Assembly (NCBI RefSeq): GCF_000026365.1
Contig: NC_012992.1
Coordinates: 992,001-1,056,000, forward strand
Direction: 5' to 3'
From: Zygosaccharomyces rouxii
Lineage: Eukaryota; Ascomycota; Saccharomycetes; Saccharomycetales; Saccharomycetaceae
DNA length: 64,000 nucleotides
The position numbers were made by a program, and so were the translations under genes. Below the pieces are notes generated by a model. It worked only from the letters and a program-made list of their open reading frames with translations, had not been told where the DNA came from and searched no databases. How positions within the stretch are numbered: position 1 is the stretch's first letter; the number at the start of each line of letters is the position of its first letter. Below are positions 29,641-38,934 of this stretch, one piece after another.

Positions 29641-31455
29641 ATGAGAATTAAGAAGAAGAATACCAGTGGTAATGCTCGTAACTTTATTACGAGAACTCAA
29701 GCAGTCAAAAAATTGCAGGTTTCATTAGCCGATTTTAGAAGGTTATGTATCTTCAAAGGTATCTATCCAAGGGAACCTCGTAATAAGAAGAAGGCTAATA
29801 AGGGTTCTACTGCACCTACCACATTTTACTATCACAAGGATATTCAATATTTGATGCATGAGCCCGTTCTAGCTAAGTTCAGAGAACATAAGACATTTGC
29901 CAAGAAGTTGACAAAGGCATTGGGTAGAGGTCAAGTTTCAGCAGCTCAAAAATTGGAAGAGAACAGAGATTCATATAAATTGGACCATGTTATTAAGGAA
30001 CGTTACCCCAGCTTCCCCGATGCAATTAGAGATATTGATGATGCGTTGAACATGATCTTTTTATTTTCCAATTTACCAGCAACCGATAGGGTCTCTGCTA
30101 GGGTCATTAGAGATGCGCAGGCAATTTCTAACCAATGGATGGCCTATGTGGCAAAGGAAAGAGCGCTACGTAAAGTTTTTGTCTCCATCAAAGGTGTCTA
30201 CTACCAAGCTGACATTAAAGGTGAAGAAGTTAGATGGGTCGTTCCATTCAAATTTCCTGAAAATATTCCTCGTGATATTGATTTCAGAATCATGTTAACA
30301 TTTTTGGAATTTTATTCCACTTTATTACATTTTGTTCTTTACAAACTTTACACCGATAGTGGTTTGGTTTATCCTCCAAAGATTGACGAAAAGAAAGATA
30401 AGATAATAAGTGGTTTGGCATCTTACATCTTAGAATCACAGGATTCTGCAGATTCTTTGACTCACGCCCAGCCAAAAACGACGGATGCAAATGCTGAAGC
30501 CAAAACTCTAGACTCTAAAACCCTAAACGCAGCTTTGAAGACTGATTCTAAAGAGGTACAAGATGATCAAAATGATGAAGTTGAAGAAAATGAAAATGTG
30601 CAATTGGATAAATTTGAAGACCACAACAAAAATAAAGGTGACGTTTTGGAACAGCCAAGTCAATTCGATTCTCCAGTTTCAACGTTGTTTTCCGGATTCG
30701 TATTTTATGTCGGTAGAGAAGTACCAATTGACATTGCAGAATTCCTGATTTTAAGCTGTGGTGGATCTGTTATCAGTGAAGCTGGCTTGGATCAAATTGA
30801 AAACAAAGATGATTTGGACTTATCAAAAGTTACCCATCAATTAGTCGATAGACCTAACATTAAGAACAGAGTTCCAGGTAGAACTTACGTTCAACCTCAA
30901 TGGATTTTTGATTGTGTTAACAAAGCTTCATTGGTACCAACTAACTCTTATCTACCAGGTGAACCCCTACCACCACATTTGAGTCCATGGGGTGATGCCG
31001 CTGGTTACGATCCAAATGCTGCTGCTGAAGAAGAGGATGAGGAAGAAGAAGAAGAAGAAGAAGAGGAGGAGGAAAATGATGAAGTCGAGGGTGAAAGTGA
31101 AGCTGCAGAAGAAGGTTCTGATAAAGAAGTTAACGCACAAGTTGAACAGGATGAGTCTGATGAAGACAATGAGGATTTGCAAGCTCAGAAGGAATTAGAA
31201 CTTGAAGCTCAAGGTGTTTCTTACACTGACGCCAAGGAAAGCGAAAACAGTAAATCCAACAAGAGCAGAGGTAAGAAGAGAAAGGCTCCTACCGAAGATG
31301 AAGAAGAGAAGAAATTGAGGATGATCATGATGAGTAATAAGCAGCGTAAACTATACAAGAAGATGCAACATTCCAACGATAAGAGAGATGAAAGAGTGGA
31401 AAATTTGAAGAAAAAGAAGCAGCAAATTGCAAAGGCTAAGAAAGCTAAGAAATAA
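29641..31455 (+). CDS. NOP7: Pescadillo, PeBoW 60S ribosome biogenesis factor
   Basis: Nop7 (pescadillo) works in the nucleolus with Erb1 and Ytm1 (PeBoW complex) on 27S pre-rRNA processing and 60S assembly. The 604-residue product (605 in S. cerevisiae) has the N-terminal pescadillo domain ([18 protein letters not shown] start; about 1-270), a variable acidic linker (270-345), a BRCT domain (about 347-445, containing QWIFDCVN), a long Glu run (about 462-480; GAA/GAG codons at 31026-31080), and a basic C-terminal tail with nuclear localisation signals ([24 protein letters not shown]). RRPE and PAC elements lie just upstream, as expected for the regulon. Confidence 0.96.
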   Translation: MRIKKKNTSGNARNFITRTQAVKKLQVSLADFRRLCIFKGIYPREPRNKKKANKGSTAPTTFYYHKDIQYLMHEPVLAKFREHKTFAKKLTKALGRGQVSAAQKLEENRDSYKLDHVIKERYPSFPDAIRDIDDALNMIFLFSNLPATDRVSARVIRDAQAISNQWMAYVAKERALRKVFVSIKGVYYQADIKGEEVRWVVPFKFPENIPRDIDFRIMLTFLEFYSTLLHFVLYKLYTDSGLVYPPKIDEKKDKIISGLASYILESQDSADSLTHAQPKTTDANAEAKTLDSKTLNAALKTDSKEVQDDQNDEVEENENVQLDKFEDHNKNKGDVLEQPSQFDSPVSTLFSGFVFYVGREVPIDIAEFLILSCGGSVISEAGLDQIENKDDLDLSKVTHQLVDRPNIKNRVPGRTYVQPQWIFDCVNKASLVPTNSYLPGEPLPPHLSPWGDAAGYDPNAAAEEEDEEEEEEEEEEEENDEVEGESEAAEEGSDKEVNAQVEQDESDEDNEDLQAQKELELEAQGVSYTDAKESENSKSNKSRGKKRKAPTEDEEEKKLRMIMMSNKQRKLYKKMQHSNDKRDERVENLKKKKQQIAKAKKAKK

Positions 31456-31555
31456 GAAGACAAATAATAGTAAAAATCTCATGTACATTACTTATATACT
31501 ATTAAATATGGAGGGTTGCGTGTGTGTGTTGTAAACTAAAAAACCGTTTGACTTT

Positions 31556-32326
31556 TCATATATAATTCATCCTAGAATCCATGGCCTTTCTATCAGGCAT
31601 TGTCAGATCTACATAACCTTGTAATTCTCTTTGCAATGCCAATAAGGCGGTTTCAGCTTGGCTAATACGTTCGATATCAGTAGCTTTATCCACATTAACG
31701 TACGCCTTTGTTAAGAATCCACCATTGGTCATCTGTTCATTAGCTCCACGAGTTAGATCCCATATCTTTTGTAATTCTATAGTCAATTCATGCCTTAGAT
31801 AAAATTTAACGCCAATTGTAGCGTATTGGTATTCAGATATGTACCCTAACTCATTCATAAACGTTGTTATCGAACAATCTTTACCGCCAGTGGATAGTAT
31901 GACTGATTCTGAAATTGATTGTAACGACACTTTTCTACTACCAGCTGCAGGAATATCTGACACGTTTAAAGCCCATGAATTAGAATTATCTGATTGATCG
32001 TTACTCTCATGTAACAGTGAATTCACAAAATTGGAATCAACTGGCAATTTGTCCTGTGCTAAAATTTTTGGTAGTGTATATGATAAAGAATGATGACCAC
32101 CTAAAAGGCTTAAGGGTATACTTTTAGTCAATTTAATCCTTGTAGGTTCCACCAATTGGTTCTTGGAGTTCACTCTATCGATTTCAAAGGAATCATTAGG
32201 TTTCCAAACCGTAGAAATTCTTGCGAATAATACTGGAGCATTACCAGATAGCGTCGTTATAGTGGAAATGAGAAGATCGTAAGAGTTATCATCAATACAA
32301 TCAAATAAGCTAAGCTGCTGAACCAT
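31556..32326 (-). CDS. SRB5: Mediator head subunit Med18
   Basis: Srb5/Med18 pairs with Med20 in the head of Mediator and aids RNA polymerase II initiation. The 256-residue product begins MVQQLSLF as in S. cerevisiae and retains NQLVEPTRIKL, the SDIPAAGSRKVS stretch and the end AETALLALQRELQGYVDL-type segment with MDSRM. It is about 50 residues shorter than the 307-residue S. cerevisiae protein, mainly because the Asn/Asp/Ser-rich insert in the middle is reduced to about 15 residues (SNDQSDNSNS). It is convergent with NOP7 and divergent from VMA21 over 142 bp. Confidence 0.9.
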   Translation of the reverse strand: MVQQLSLFDCIDDNSYDLLISTITTLSGNAPVLFARISTVWKPNDSFEIDRVNSKNQLVEPTRIKLTKSIPLSLLGGHHSLSYTLPKILAQDKLPVDSNFVNSLLHESNDQSDNSNSWALNVSDIPAAGSRKVSLQSISESVILSTGGKDCSITTFMNELGYISEYQYATIGVKFYLRHELTIELQKIWDLTRGANEQMTNGGFLTKAYVNVDKATDIERISQAETALLALQRELQGYVDLTMPDRKAMDSRMNYI

Positions 32327-32468
32327 CCTTTACTTTGATTTTTTGCCTAAAGTTTACCTATTTTACCAGCATAATCTTATATAATTTTTCACCACTGTAT
32401 CATGGACTTTAAGAACTTTAAGGTACTTCATACAAAACTATGAGTTAAAAATTAGGATATCAATCAAA

Positions 32469-32711
32469 ATGCCAGTCGATGTTCCACGTTCGGTGGTGGT
32501 AAAGCTAATGTTCTTTACCGTAATCATGGTTGCATTTCCTTTGCTGACTTTTTTCACAGTACAACAGTATACGGATAATACACTAGTTAGTGGTGGGTTA
32601 GCAGCTGCTATGGCCAATGCAGTACTTATAGGATACGTAGTAATGGCGTTTATGGAGGATACTGGTAGTAGTACTGATATTCAAAGGGAGAAGGAGAGGA
32701 AGGAAAAATAG
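32469..32711 (+). CDS. VMA21: V-ATPase assembly factor Vma21
   Basis: Small ER membrane protein that escorts assembly of the V0 sector of the vacuolar proton pump. The 80 residues (77 in S. cerevisiae) hold two membrane segments (about 11-31 and 40-60) joined by a short loop ([13 protein letters not shown]), with the highly conserved second helix [15 protein letters not shown]. The C-terminal tail ends RKEK, a dibasic ER-retrieval-like signal comparable to the KKED of S. cerevisiae. It is convergent with VOA1, another V0 assembly factor. Confidence 0.92.
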   Translation: MPVDVPRSVVVKLMFFTVIMVAFPLLTFFTVQQYTDNTLVSGGLAAAMANAVLIGYVVMAFMEDTGSSTDIQREKERKEK

Positions 32712-32843
32712 AAGAAATCATACGTATGTATATATATGTATCCCATCTTATTACTTCACTCTCGATATATTATAGTTTTTAATTTATTCCCTAACACATA
32801 TTTATGTAAAAATAGTAATGGGTAATACAGATGCACACTTTTT

Positions 32844-33596
32844 CTAATTATTCTTTTTAATTGGATTTGAAGGTCTCTCTAGACCACCGTAACTAATTTC
32901 AATATTCCAGGTCCATGAAATGGCAACGAATAGGATGCCCAATAGAAGTGCAGAAACTAGAAGACACATTAGAAGACCTTCAGTCCAAGTGTTACTCAAA
33001 ATATCCTTATCATCATTGTCATCATCATGATCTTTCTTTACTTGACCATGAGTTTGGTGGAGGGTATCTAGTCCACGAACATTGACAATAATATTTTCAA
33101 CTTCTGCCAAAGTCTCCCGTAGAAATACGCAAGTAGACTCTAAAAATTCATCTAGCACAGCTGCATCGTATTTGGCATTCTTTAATTTGAATAAGAAGAT
33201 GTATTTGTCCGTATTAGTGAAATCGTAAAGAATTGTAGAAAGACTCAATGGAACTTCATCTAGTTCAAATACCTCAATCCTTGGATCATTTTCAAATTCA
33301 ATAGACTCATCATCAGATACTATGGGAGCCACATCGTTGGTTAGAAAATTGGATAAAAATGGATATGTTTTATCTGATGACACAACTTCTTCTAACAATT
33401 CTGGACTAGCAAAATCAAAGATAATTAACGGTTCATGAGCACTCAATTTAGACACTACATCTGATAGCGACGATACATCATGGTGACCCTTATAATTTGG
33501 GGACTTTATCGACAGGTATGAGAATTGTTTAGCAAATATTACAGAGGCTTGTTGTAATAACAGTGTCAATGTTGTTAACCAGAATTGATAAAACAT
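32844..33596 (-). CDS. VOA1: V-ATPase V0 assembly protein Voa1
   Basis: ER membrane protein that works with Vma21 in assembly of the V0 proton ring. The frame opens at GTG (33611); the first ATG, at 33596, gives 250 residues (265 in S. cerevisiae). There is an N-terminal signal peptide (FWLTTLTLLLQQASVIFA), a lumenal domain with acidic stretches, a single membrane helix near residues 208-230 (LLMCLLVSALLLGILFVAI) and a cytosolic end IKKNN, a canonical KKXX ER-retrieval signal. The fold resembles the V-ATPase accessory subunit Ac45. The position next to VMA21 matches YGR105W-YGR106C. Confidence 0.88.
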   Translation of the reverse strand: MFYQFWLTTLTLLLQQASVIFAKQFSYLSIKSPNYKGHHDVSSLSDVVSKLSAHEPLIIFDFASPELLEEVVSSDKTYPFLSNFLTNDVAPIVSDDESIEFENDPRIEVFELDEVPLSLSTILYDFTNTDKYIFLFKLKNAKYDAAVLDEFLESTCVFLRETLAEVENIIVNVRGLDTLHQTHGQVKKDHDDDNDDKDILSNTWTEGLLMCLLVSALLLGILFVAISWTWNIEISYGGLERPSNPIKKNN

Positions 33597-33857
33597 CTTT
33601 GATAAAAGCACAGATCTTCACGGTTGTATATATATAAGTCTAATCTATAATCTTGGGCATGGTTTTCCCTATAGTTAAGAGAACATGACACTCCTATGGC
33701 GTGTCGTACAATGCGATACATTTTATTCAAGATATTGTAGTATTGAATTATTTAATTATTTAGTTCCATATGTGCTATTCCATTAGGTTTATAATTTTCT
33801 AGCATGGCTCATTATTTTTAAAAGCATATTTAGTGCTAGTTTCCATTTTCTTCGAGA

Positions 33858-34619
33858 TTAGAATTCCAACTCTAGCATTTTTTTCTTTGGGTTCTTCTTC
33901 TTTCTCAAAAATTTAGTGTCACTTATTTCATTACAGTACCTGTGTCTTAAATATGACCAAAGCTCTCTCTTCCCTCTTTCAAATTTAAGCTGTCTTTGCT
34001 TATCTTGATATAAATTTTCAACGTCTTTGAATAATTTTGCATTTTGATCCAATATTGAATTTACCTGTTGATCAGTTTCTTCCAGTTCCTCTTTCAATTT
34101 TGTCAAGCGCAATTTCTTAAGAGCAGTTATATTTGAATATTTTTTATTCGAAAGTAATGTTTCTCTTTTCTCCCTCAATAGTCTATTTTCAGCTTTTAAT
34201 TTAATATTATCGGTTTTATTTTTGAGCAATGTCTTGAGGGTATGTAACAGTTCGGTTTCCCTTCCAATTTTGTCCATGCTTTTAACCGGTGACTTTCTCT
34301 GCTCCTTTAATGATTTTTCAAATCCCATGCATAATTTTTGTAATGTCTTTAATGGAGCTCTTCTATCAATTTGATCTACTGTTAAATTTGCCATGGGGAA
34401 CAATCTTTGCATCATCATGGCAAACCTAGGGTTCTTTAGATCCTCCTCTAATTTTCTCATTTTGGTTTCAATTTTTTTATTCTCTTTATCTTTCCTTCGA
34501 AGCACTGTAGCGGCCTTCATTATTTCGGTCAATTCATCATGATTGATTTTGGCTTGGAACACCTCTTGTTGTGAGGGTTTGCCTGAGAGTTTGGCCTTGT
34601 TCAAGTTCTTTCGAACCAT
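33858..34619 (-). CDS. Unrecognised basic coiled-coil protein
   Basis: I do not recognise this gene. The frame begins at TTG; the first ATG, at 34619, gives 253 residues. It is very rich in Lys, Arg, Glu and Leu, with predicted coiled coils at about 20-65 and 110-220 separated by a segment with Pro/Met/Phe (RFAMMMQRLFPMANLTVDQI) that could pack as a small domain. The end is strongly basic (FLRKKKNPKKKMLELEF), like a nuclear localisation signal. No signal peptide or membrane segment is seen. It lies between VOA1 and tRNA-Leu(GAG), where S. cerevisiae has no counterpart that I know. Size, charge and coiled coils suggest a nuclear structural protein, but that is only a guess. Confidence 0.7.
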   Translation of the reverse strand: MVRKNLNKAKLSGKPSQQEVFQAKINHDELTEIMKAATVLRRKDKENKKIETKMRKLEEDLKNPRFAMMMQRLFPMANLTVDQIDRRAPLKTLQKLCMGFEKSLKEQRKSPVKSMDKIGRETELLHTLKTLLKNKTDNIKLKAENRLLREKRETLLSNKKYSNITALKKLRLTKLKEELEETDQQVNSILDQNAKLFKDVENLYQDKQRQLKFERGKRELWSYLRHRYCNEISDTKFLRKKKNPKKKMLELEF

Positions 34620-35106
34620 CAAAAACTTGGTAGAGAATGGATAACGCTGTCATTATGGAGAAATTCGTTAAACTATCTTTTAGTTTTTATTATTTTTTAT
34701 GCCGCGACACACTGACGCCGCTAGGAACACAAATACAGACTCAGAGTTGAAAATATACTGGCAAGAAATTATGTACCAGCCTTTACCCATATCATGAAAT
34801 CTTGACATGTGTGCTACAACATAGTTCAAATAATTCACTACAATTATATCAATTCCGGCTTTAACGCTGGCTTGGCCTCATTGATTTATATTTACCAGCT
34901 TGTAAAATTTGCCAAGATTGTAAGGGTACCTCTAGCTGCACAATGCGCTGGTAATTCATCTCAATATTCTAAGAATGTTTATGCAGATATACAACCCTTA
35001 TTTTGCAGCAATGGGTACTACAACACCGCTCAAGAATGTCGACCAAAACTTTTTTCTTTTGTCTGACATGTTCCTCTTTTATACAGTTATGTTAACAAGT
35101 TCAGAT
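34620..35106. other. Gene-free region upstream of tRNA-Leu
   Basis: A 487-bp stretch. A frame of 85 codons (34809-35066) begins at GTG rather than ATG and looks accidental. I saw no LTR ends or other mobile-element trace, although the flank of a tRNA gene is where one might expect them. Confidence 0.4.
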
Positions 35107-35188
35107 GGTACTCTGGCCGAGCGGTCCAAGGCGCCAGGTCGAGGTCCTGGTCTCTACGGAGGCGCGAGTTCGAATCTCGCGGGTATCA
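35107..35188 (+). tRNA. tRNA-Leu (anticodon GAG)
   Basis: An 82-nt class II tRNA without intron. The acceptor strands GGTACTC and GGGTATC pair with G-U wobbles; the anticodon stem CCAGG/CCTGG encloses loop TCGAGGT, so the anticodon is GAG, reading CUC/CUU. A long variable arm and T arm GCGAG-TTCGAAT-CTCGC follow; the discriminator base is A. A box and B box (GTTCGAATC) are intact and T runs from 35198 onward end pol III transcription. S. cerevisiae has a single gene of this type, close to VOA1 on chromosome VII as I recall, so the position supports synteny. Confidence 0.95.
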
Positions 35189-35386
35189 CTACTTTCTTTT
35201 TTCTTTTTTGATCCCATCAACATGGGAATTGGAAGAATAATTAGACTTTTGGGTTATCATAAATGTTCTTGATTCAAAGACTAATCTTTTAGAATATATG
35301 CTGCCTTATCTTAGTGATCCTACTCTTTGTAGTCCTTCTAAGTCACCTCTTCATGAAAAAAAAAATATCAGGCTGAAAAATAAGAT

Positions 35387-35395
35387 GCGATGAGC
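35387..35395 (+). promoter_or_regulatory. PAC motif upstream of MRI1
   Basis: GCGATGAGC is a perfect PAC core 53 bp before the MRI1 ATG, preceded by TGAAAAATAA (35374-35383), a near-match to RRPE. The arrangement resembles ribosome-biogenesis promoters, which is unexpected for a methionine-salvage enzyme. Confidence 0.55.
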
Positions 35396-35447
35396 TAACT
35401 ACAATTCCTTACACATGTGTTGAAAAAGTCGTTATAAATCCATTGAA

Positions 35448-36692
35448 ATGTCATTGGAAGCTATTAAATTCGATAGAAGTGAACCTCGTAAAGTCTCTGT
35501 TAAAGTATTGGATCAGCTGTTGCTTCCATATACTACCAAATATATTCCTGTACATACCATTGACGATGGTTATAGAGTTATTAAAAATATGCAAGTAAGA
35601 GGTGCTCCTGCAATTGCCATTGTGGGATCATTATCAATCTTGACTGAAGTACAATTTTTGCAACTGGATTCTCAAAAATCAACTCAATGGTTTTACGATT
35701 TGTCCGACTGGTCAAATGTTAATTCAAAATTATTGCAAAGAATTGAATTTTTATTGAGTAGTAGACCAACTGCTGTTAATCTATCAAATTCTTTGACGGA
35801 AATTCGTGGAATTCTACAAAATTCCTCTGATCTTTCTGACTTTGATTCAAAATTGTTCCAATACGTCTGTACCCTTATAGATGACGATTTGGCTAACAAT
35901 ATTACTATGGGTAACAATGGTGCCGAATACCTATTAGAGTCATTGGTCCAAGATGGATTCCAGGGTGAATTTGGTGTCTTGACCATTTGCAACACAGGCT
36001 CTCTAGCGACTTCAGGTTATGGTACCGCCCTAGGTGTCATTAGATCATTATGGGCTAAATCCCAATCGCAGGGAAGTGAAAACCCGCCATCAAAGAAACA
36101 AAAGAAAGATGCTGCTCCTACTAAGATGGTTCAGGTATTTCCACTGGAGACAAGACCTTACAACCAAGGATCTCGTCTAACCGCTTACGAATTGGTTCAT
36201 GATGAGATTCCAGCTACATTAATTACAGATAGTATGGTTTCTTACAAGATTAAGACGAGTCCAATCCCAATTAAAGCTGCATTCGTGGGTGCAGACAGAA
36301 TCGTTCGCAATGGTGATACTGCTAACAAGATTGGTACGTTTCAACTTGCAATCGTTTGCAAACAATTCGGTATCAAATTTTTCGTTGTAGCGCCAAAGAC
36401 TACTATTGATAACGTTACCCCCAGTGGTGATCAAATTGTTGTTGAAGAACGTAAACCTAGTGAATTTAGACTAGTCACAGGTACAGCTGTGGATTATGTT
36501 AACGAAAGTCCGATTTTAAACGATTCACAAGAACCTCAATCTGCTAAAGTCGGCATTGCACCACCAAATGTCAATGTTTGGAACCCAGCCTTTGATATTA
36601 CTCCACATGAATTTATCGATGGTATTGTGACCGAAAAAGGTGTCTTTACCAAGGATGACAAGGGTAATTTCCAGCTGGATAAACTATTCTGA
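35448..36692 (+). CDS. MRI1: Methylthioribose-1-phosphate isomerase
   Basis: Converts 5-methylthioribose-1-phosphate to methylthioribulose-1-phosphate in the methionine salvage pathway. The 414 residues (411 in S. cerevisiae YPR118W) belong to the eIF2B-like family. Catalytic C181 lies in TICNTGSLAT and D283 in VGADRI; the substrate-binding MQVRGAPAIAI is at 48-58. A basic insert (PPSKKQKKDAAPTK, residues 213-226) resembles a nuclear localisation signal. A PAC motif and tRNA-Leu lie upstream; it is the last gene of the YPR/YGR interleaved block. Confidence 0.95.
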   Translation: MSLEAIKFDRSEPRKVSVKVLDQLLLPYTTKYIPVHTIDDGYRVIKNMQVRGAPAIAIVGSLSILTEVQFLQLDSQKSTQWFYDLSDWSNVNSKLLQRIEFLLSSRPTAVNLSNSLTEIRGILQNSSDLSDFDSKLFQYVCTLIDDDLANNITMGNNGAEYLLESLVQDGFQGEFGVLTICNTGSLATSGYGTALGVIRSLWAKSQSQGSENPPSKKQKKDAAPTKMVQVFPLETRPYNQGSRLTAYELVHDEIPATLITDSMVSYKIKTSPIPIKAAFVGADRIVRNGDTANKIGTFQLAIVCKQFGIKFFVVAPKTTIDNVTPSGDQIVVEERKPSEFRLVTGTAVDYVNESPILNDSQEPQSAKVGIAPPNVNVWNPAFDITPHEFIDGIVTEKGVFTKDDKGNFQLDKLF

Positions 36693-36843
36693 ATTTATTT
36701 TCCAAATGTACATTTATCTTTTAGAAAAAAAAAATAATAATAACAATAATAATATACACGGATTAATACATAATTAAAGGGCACATTTTTTCTTCTTCTT
36801 CTGTGCCTCTAACTACTCCTTTCCATAGGAACCTGCCCCATGG

Positions 36844-38934
36844 TTAATTATTACTCTTTTTATATTTGGAACTCTTACAATTACCTGTTAAAATATTCTT
36901 TGGAGTACTGTAACCGGCATCTTCCCAGGAAGTTGCATTATTATCGTAATAGGCCTTTTTGTGCTGTTCAATGTAGTCGTAAGTAGGGTGGTCAGGAGGG
37001 TCGCACGTAATCGAGATTGAACTGTTAGGTTGATAGATTCTAACGAAGTCAATAGACATTGTTACCGGAAAGAAAAGCATTTGCCAGTCGATATAAGCCC
37101 AATTGTTGGAAATACCCAAGTTCAGCACGATCGTCATAGGCTCCTTGGACATTCTTCTCCACCCAATGTTACCACTAGGATGTAGGGCCTTGGCGTGAAG
37201 TGTCATTGTTGGGTTATCACCAACAAACCAACGGATATAACCATTTTCGTCATCGTTCAAAAGTTCAAACCCATAAGTTTGGAATTTACCAGCTGTAGGA
37301 CCAAATTCGTACCAATCTGGATGTAGCGTGGTGGTTGCCGAGACAGCTTGTTGGAATGGACCACCACAATAGGTGTTCATCGCAGAAATAGAAAAATTGT
37401 AAATTTCCACAAAATCGTAATCAGGAATATACCAAATGTCGAAGGGCGCAACCTGCAACGATTGAGATGCAACACCAGTCTTCAACTTGGTGTCAACTTC
37501 GCCTTCAATCATATCAATTTCAGGCGCACCTCTACCAACACCTTGATTCGGATGCTCTTCATCATCGCAAGTACAAGCGCTTAACCTCTGTCCAGGTAGA
37601 TAAGAAATACCGTCTGGGGAAGATTGGTTTGGCGTAATACCAGCATCACATGATTCATAAGAGTACGGCCAAACACCTTCAGTGGAAGCCAAATAGCCTG
37701 GTCTACCCAAATTACCCATTGTCCACATACCCGGCCATAAACCTTGAATGCTACCGTAATTGGGTAAATTGGCAGAAGCTTCTATTCTACCCTGAGTAAA
37801 ACACATCTTATTCCAGGACTGGACCATAGCAGATCTGTAGTACAGATCATGGTTCTTATATGCGTCCATTCTGATTCTCAGAGCACCTTCCTTAGTTATA
37901 GCAGCATCAGGGTCATACCATTCTAAATCGTTAGTACCGCCATAGTTTAAGTCAACCGCGGTCCAAAACTGATCTTCGCCATCGTAAAAAGTTCTACCTT
38001 CAGCATTAAATTCATCCGAAAAGGCCAATTTCCAGAGAGATCCATCCATTGCTTTTTTGGTCTTGAACTGCTCGGGTGTATCTTTATCGACCAAATCAGT
38101 TCTAATTGCAGATAACTGTGGATACTTGTAGGGGGTTATAAAGTCAACAACGTTATGGTAGTCACCCTTAGTGGCTCCTGTAAAGGTCAAAGCTGGTAAA
38201 ACAACAAACACAGCAGCGGCACCTAATAGTAATAGGATTAGACCAGCCAATCCACCGAACGATCTTTTAGACATGTGTCTAAAATCTTCAACAAATCTCC
38301 TACGATCTAAACGTGCTTCCTCCTCAGGATCAGGATTATGTAAATAATCATCTTCTTCCTTTTCCTCCATCATTAGGGGGAAAGAGGATGCTGGATAACC
38401 ACCAAATGGTGAAAAATCAGGTTCACCTGAAAACGGATTTGGGTTTGAAGAAAGTGATGAAGCTGAACCCACAGGTGAGTTTTGTTGTTCTTTTTGTTGT
38501 TGTGCTGTCGGGGGCATTGAAAGTACTCTTGAACTAACTTGAGGATATCTATCGTATTCAGGCGGTTTCCAAATGTCATTTGGGGACAAAGTGTTAACAG
38601 AGCTCGTCGACAGTTTTTTCGTAGTAATATTGCCTGGTCCTAATTTCTGCGGTGATTTAGCTATACCACCACTACCTTGCCAGCCACCACTAGCACCATT
38701 CTTCTTTGAATAGTAACCTTTGTAATCTGGCATTGAAGACGCTGTACTCACAATCTTTTTCTGGACATCATCAGCTCCAACTTCTTCGTCACTACCCATG
38801 AATGGATTTACACCAGATTCTGCCGTTTCATGTTGTATTTCAATAGAGGATGAATTCGACGATATGTCATCATCCAGTAGATTTTGTCGACTAACAACAC
38901 CGGTATTGGCAAGGTTTCCTGTAAGGTCTCTCAT
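36844..38934 (-). CDS. KRE6: Beta-1,6-glucan synthesis protein, KRE6/SKN1 family, copy A
   Basis: Type II Golgi/ER membrane protein of glycoside hydrolase family 16 type, needed for cell-wall beta-1,6-glucan. The frame opens at GTG; the ATG at 38934 gives 696 residues (Kre6 720, Skn1 771). The order is: a Ser/Asn-rich cytosolic N-terminus (about 1-220), one membrane segment (GGLAGLILLLLGAAAVFVVL, about 225-250), and a lumenal GH16-like domain with the catalytic-type motif EIDMIEGE. It is in tandem with copy B (39749-41887), same strand. N-termini have diverged, the lumenal domains are nearly identical. Whether either is strictly KRE6 or SKN1 cannot be said, since those are post-duplication paralogues. 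Confidence 0.92.
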   Translation of the reverse strand: MRDLTGNLANTGVVSRQNLLDDDISSNSSSIEIQHETAESGVNPFMGSDEEVGADDVQKKIVSTASSMPDYKGYYSKKNGASGGWQGSGGIAKSPQKLGPGNITTKKLSTSSVNTLSPNDIWKPPEYDRYPQVSSRVLSMPPTAQQQKEQQNSPVGSASSLSSNPNPFSGEPDFSPFGGYPASSFPLMMEEKEEDDYLHNPDPEEEARLDRRRFVEDFRHMSKRSFGGLAGLILLLLGAAAVFVVLPALTFTGATKGDYHNVVDFITPYKYPQLSAIRTDLVDKDTPEQFKTKKAMDGSLWKLAFSDEFNAEGRTFYDGEDQFWTAVDLNYGGTNDLEWYDPDAAITKEGALRIRMDAYKNHDLYYRSAMVQSWNKMCFTQGRIEASANLPNYGSIQGLWPGMWTMGNLGRPGYLASTEGVWPYSYESCDAGITPNQSSPDGISYLPGQRLSACTCDDEEHPNQGVGRGAPEIDMIEGEVDTKLKTGVASQSLQVAPFDIWYIPDYDFVEIYNFSISAMNTYCGGPFQQAVSATTTLHPDWYEFGPTAGKFQTYGFELLNDDENGYIRWFVGDNPTMTLHAKALHPSGNIGWRRMSKEPMTIVLNLGISNNWAYIDWQMLFFPVTMSIDFVRIYQPNSSISITCDPPDHPTYDYIEQHKKAYYDNNATSWEDAGYSTPKNILTGNCKSSKYKKSNN

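Noticed and set aside
34809..35066. 85-codon frame upstream of tRNA-Leu
   Set aside because: Starts at GTG, shows no family resemblance and abuts a tRNA gene.
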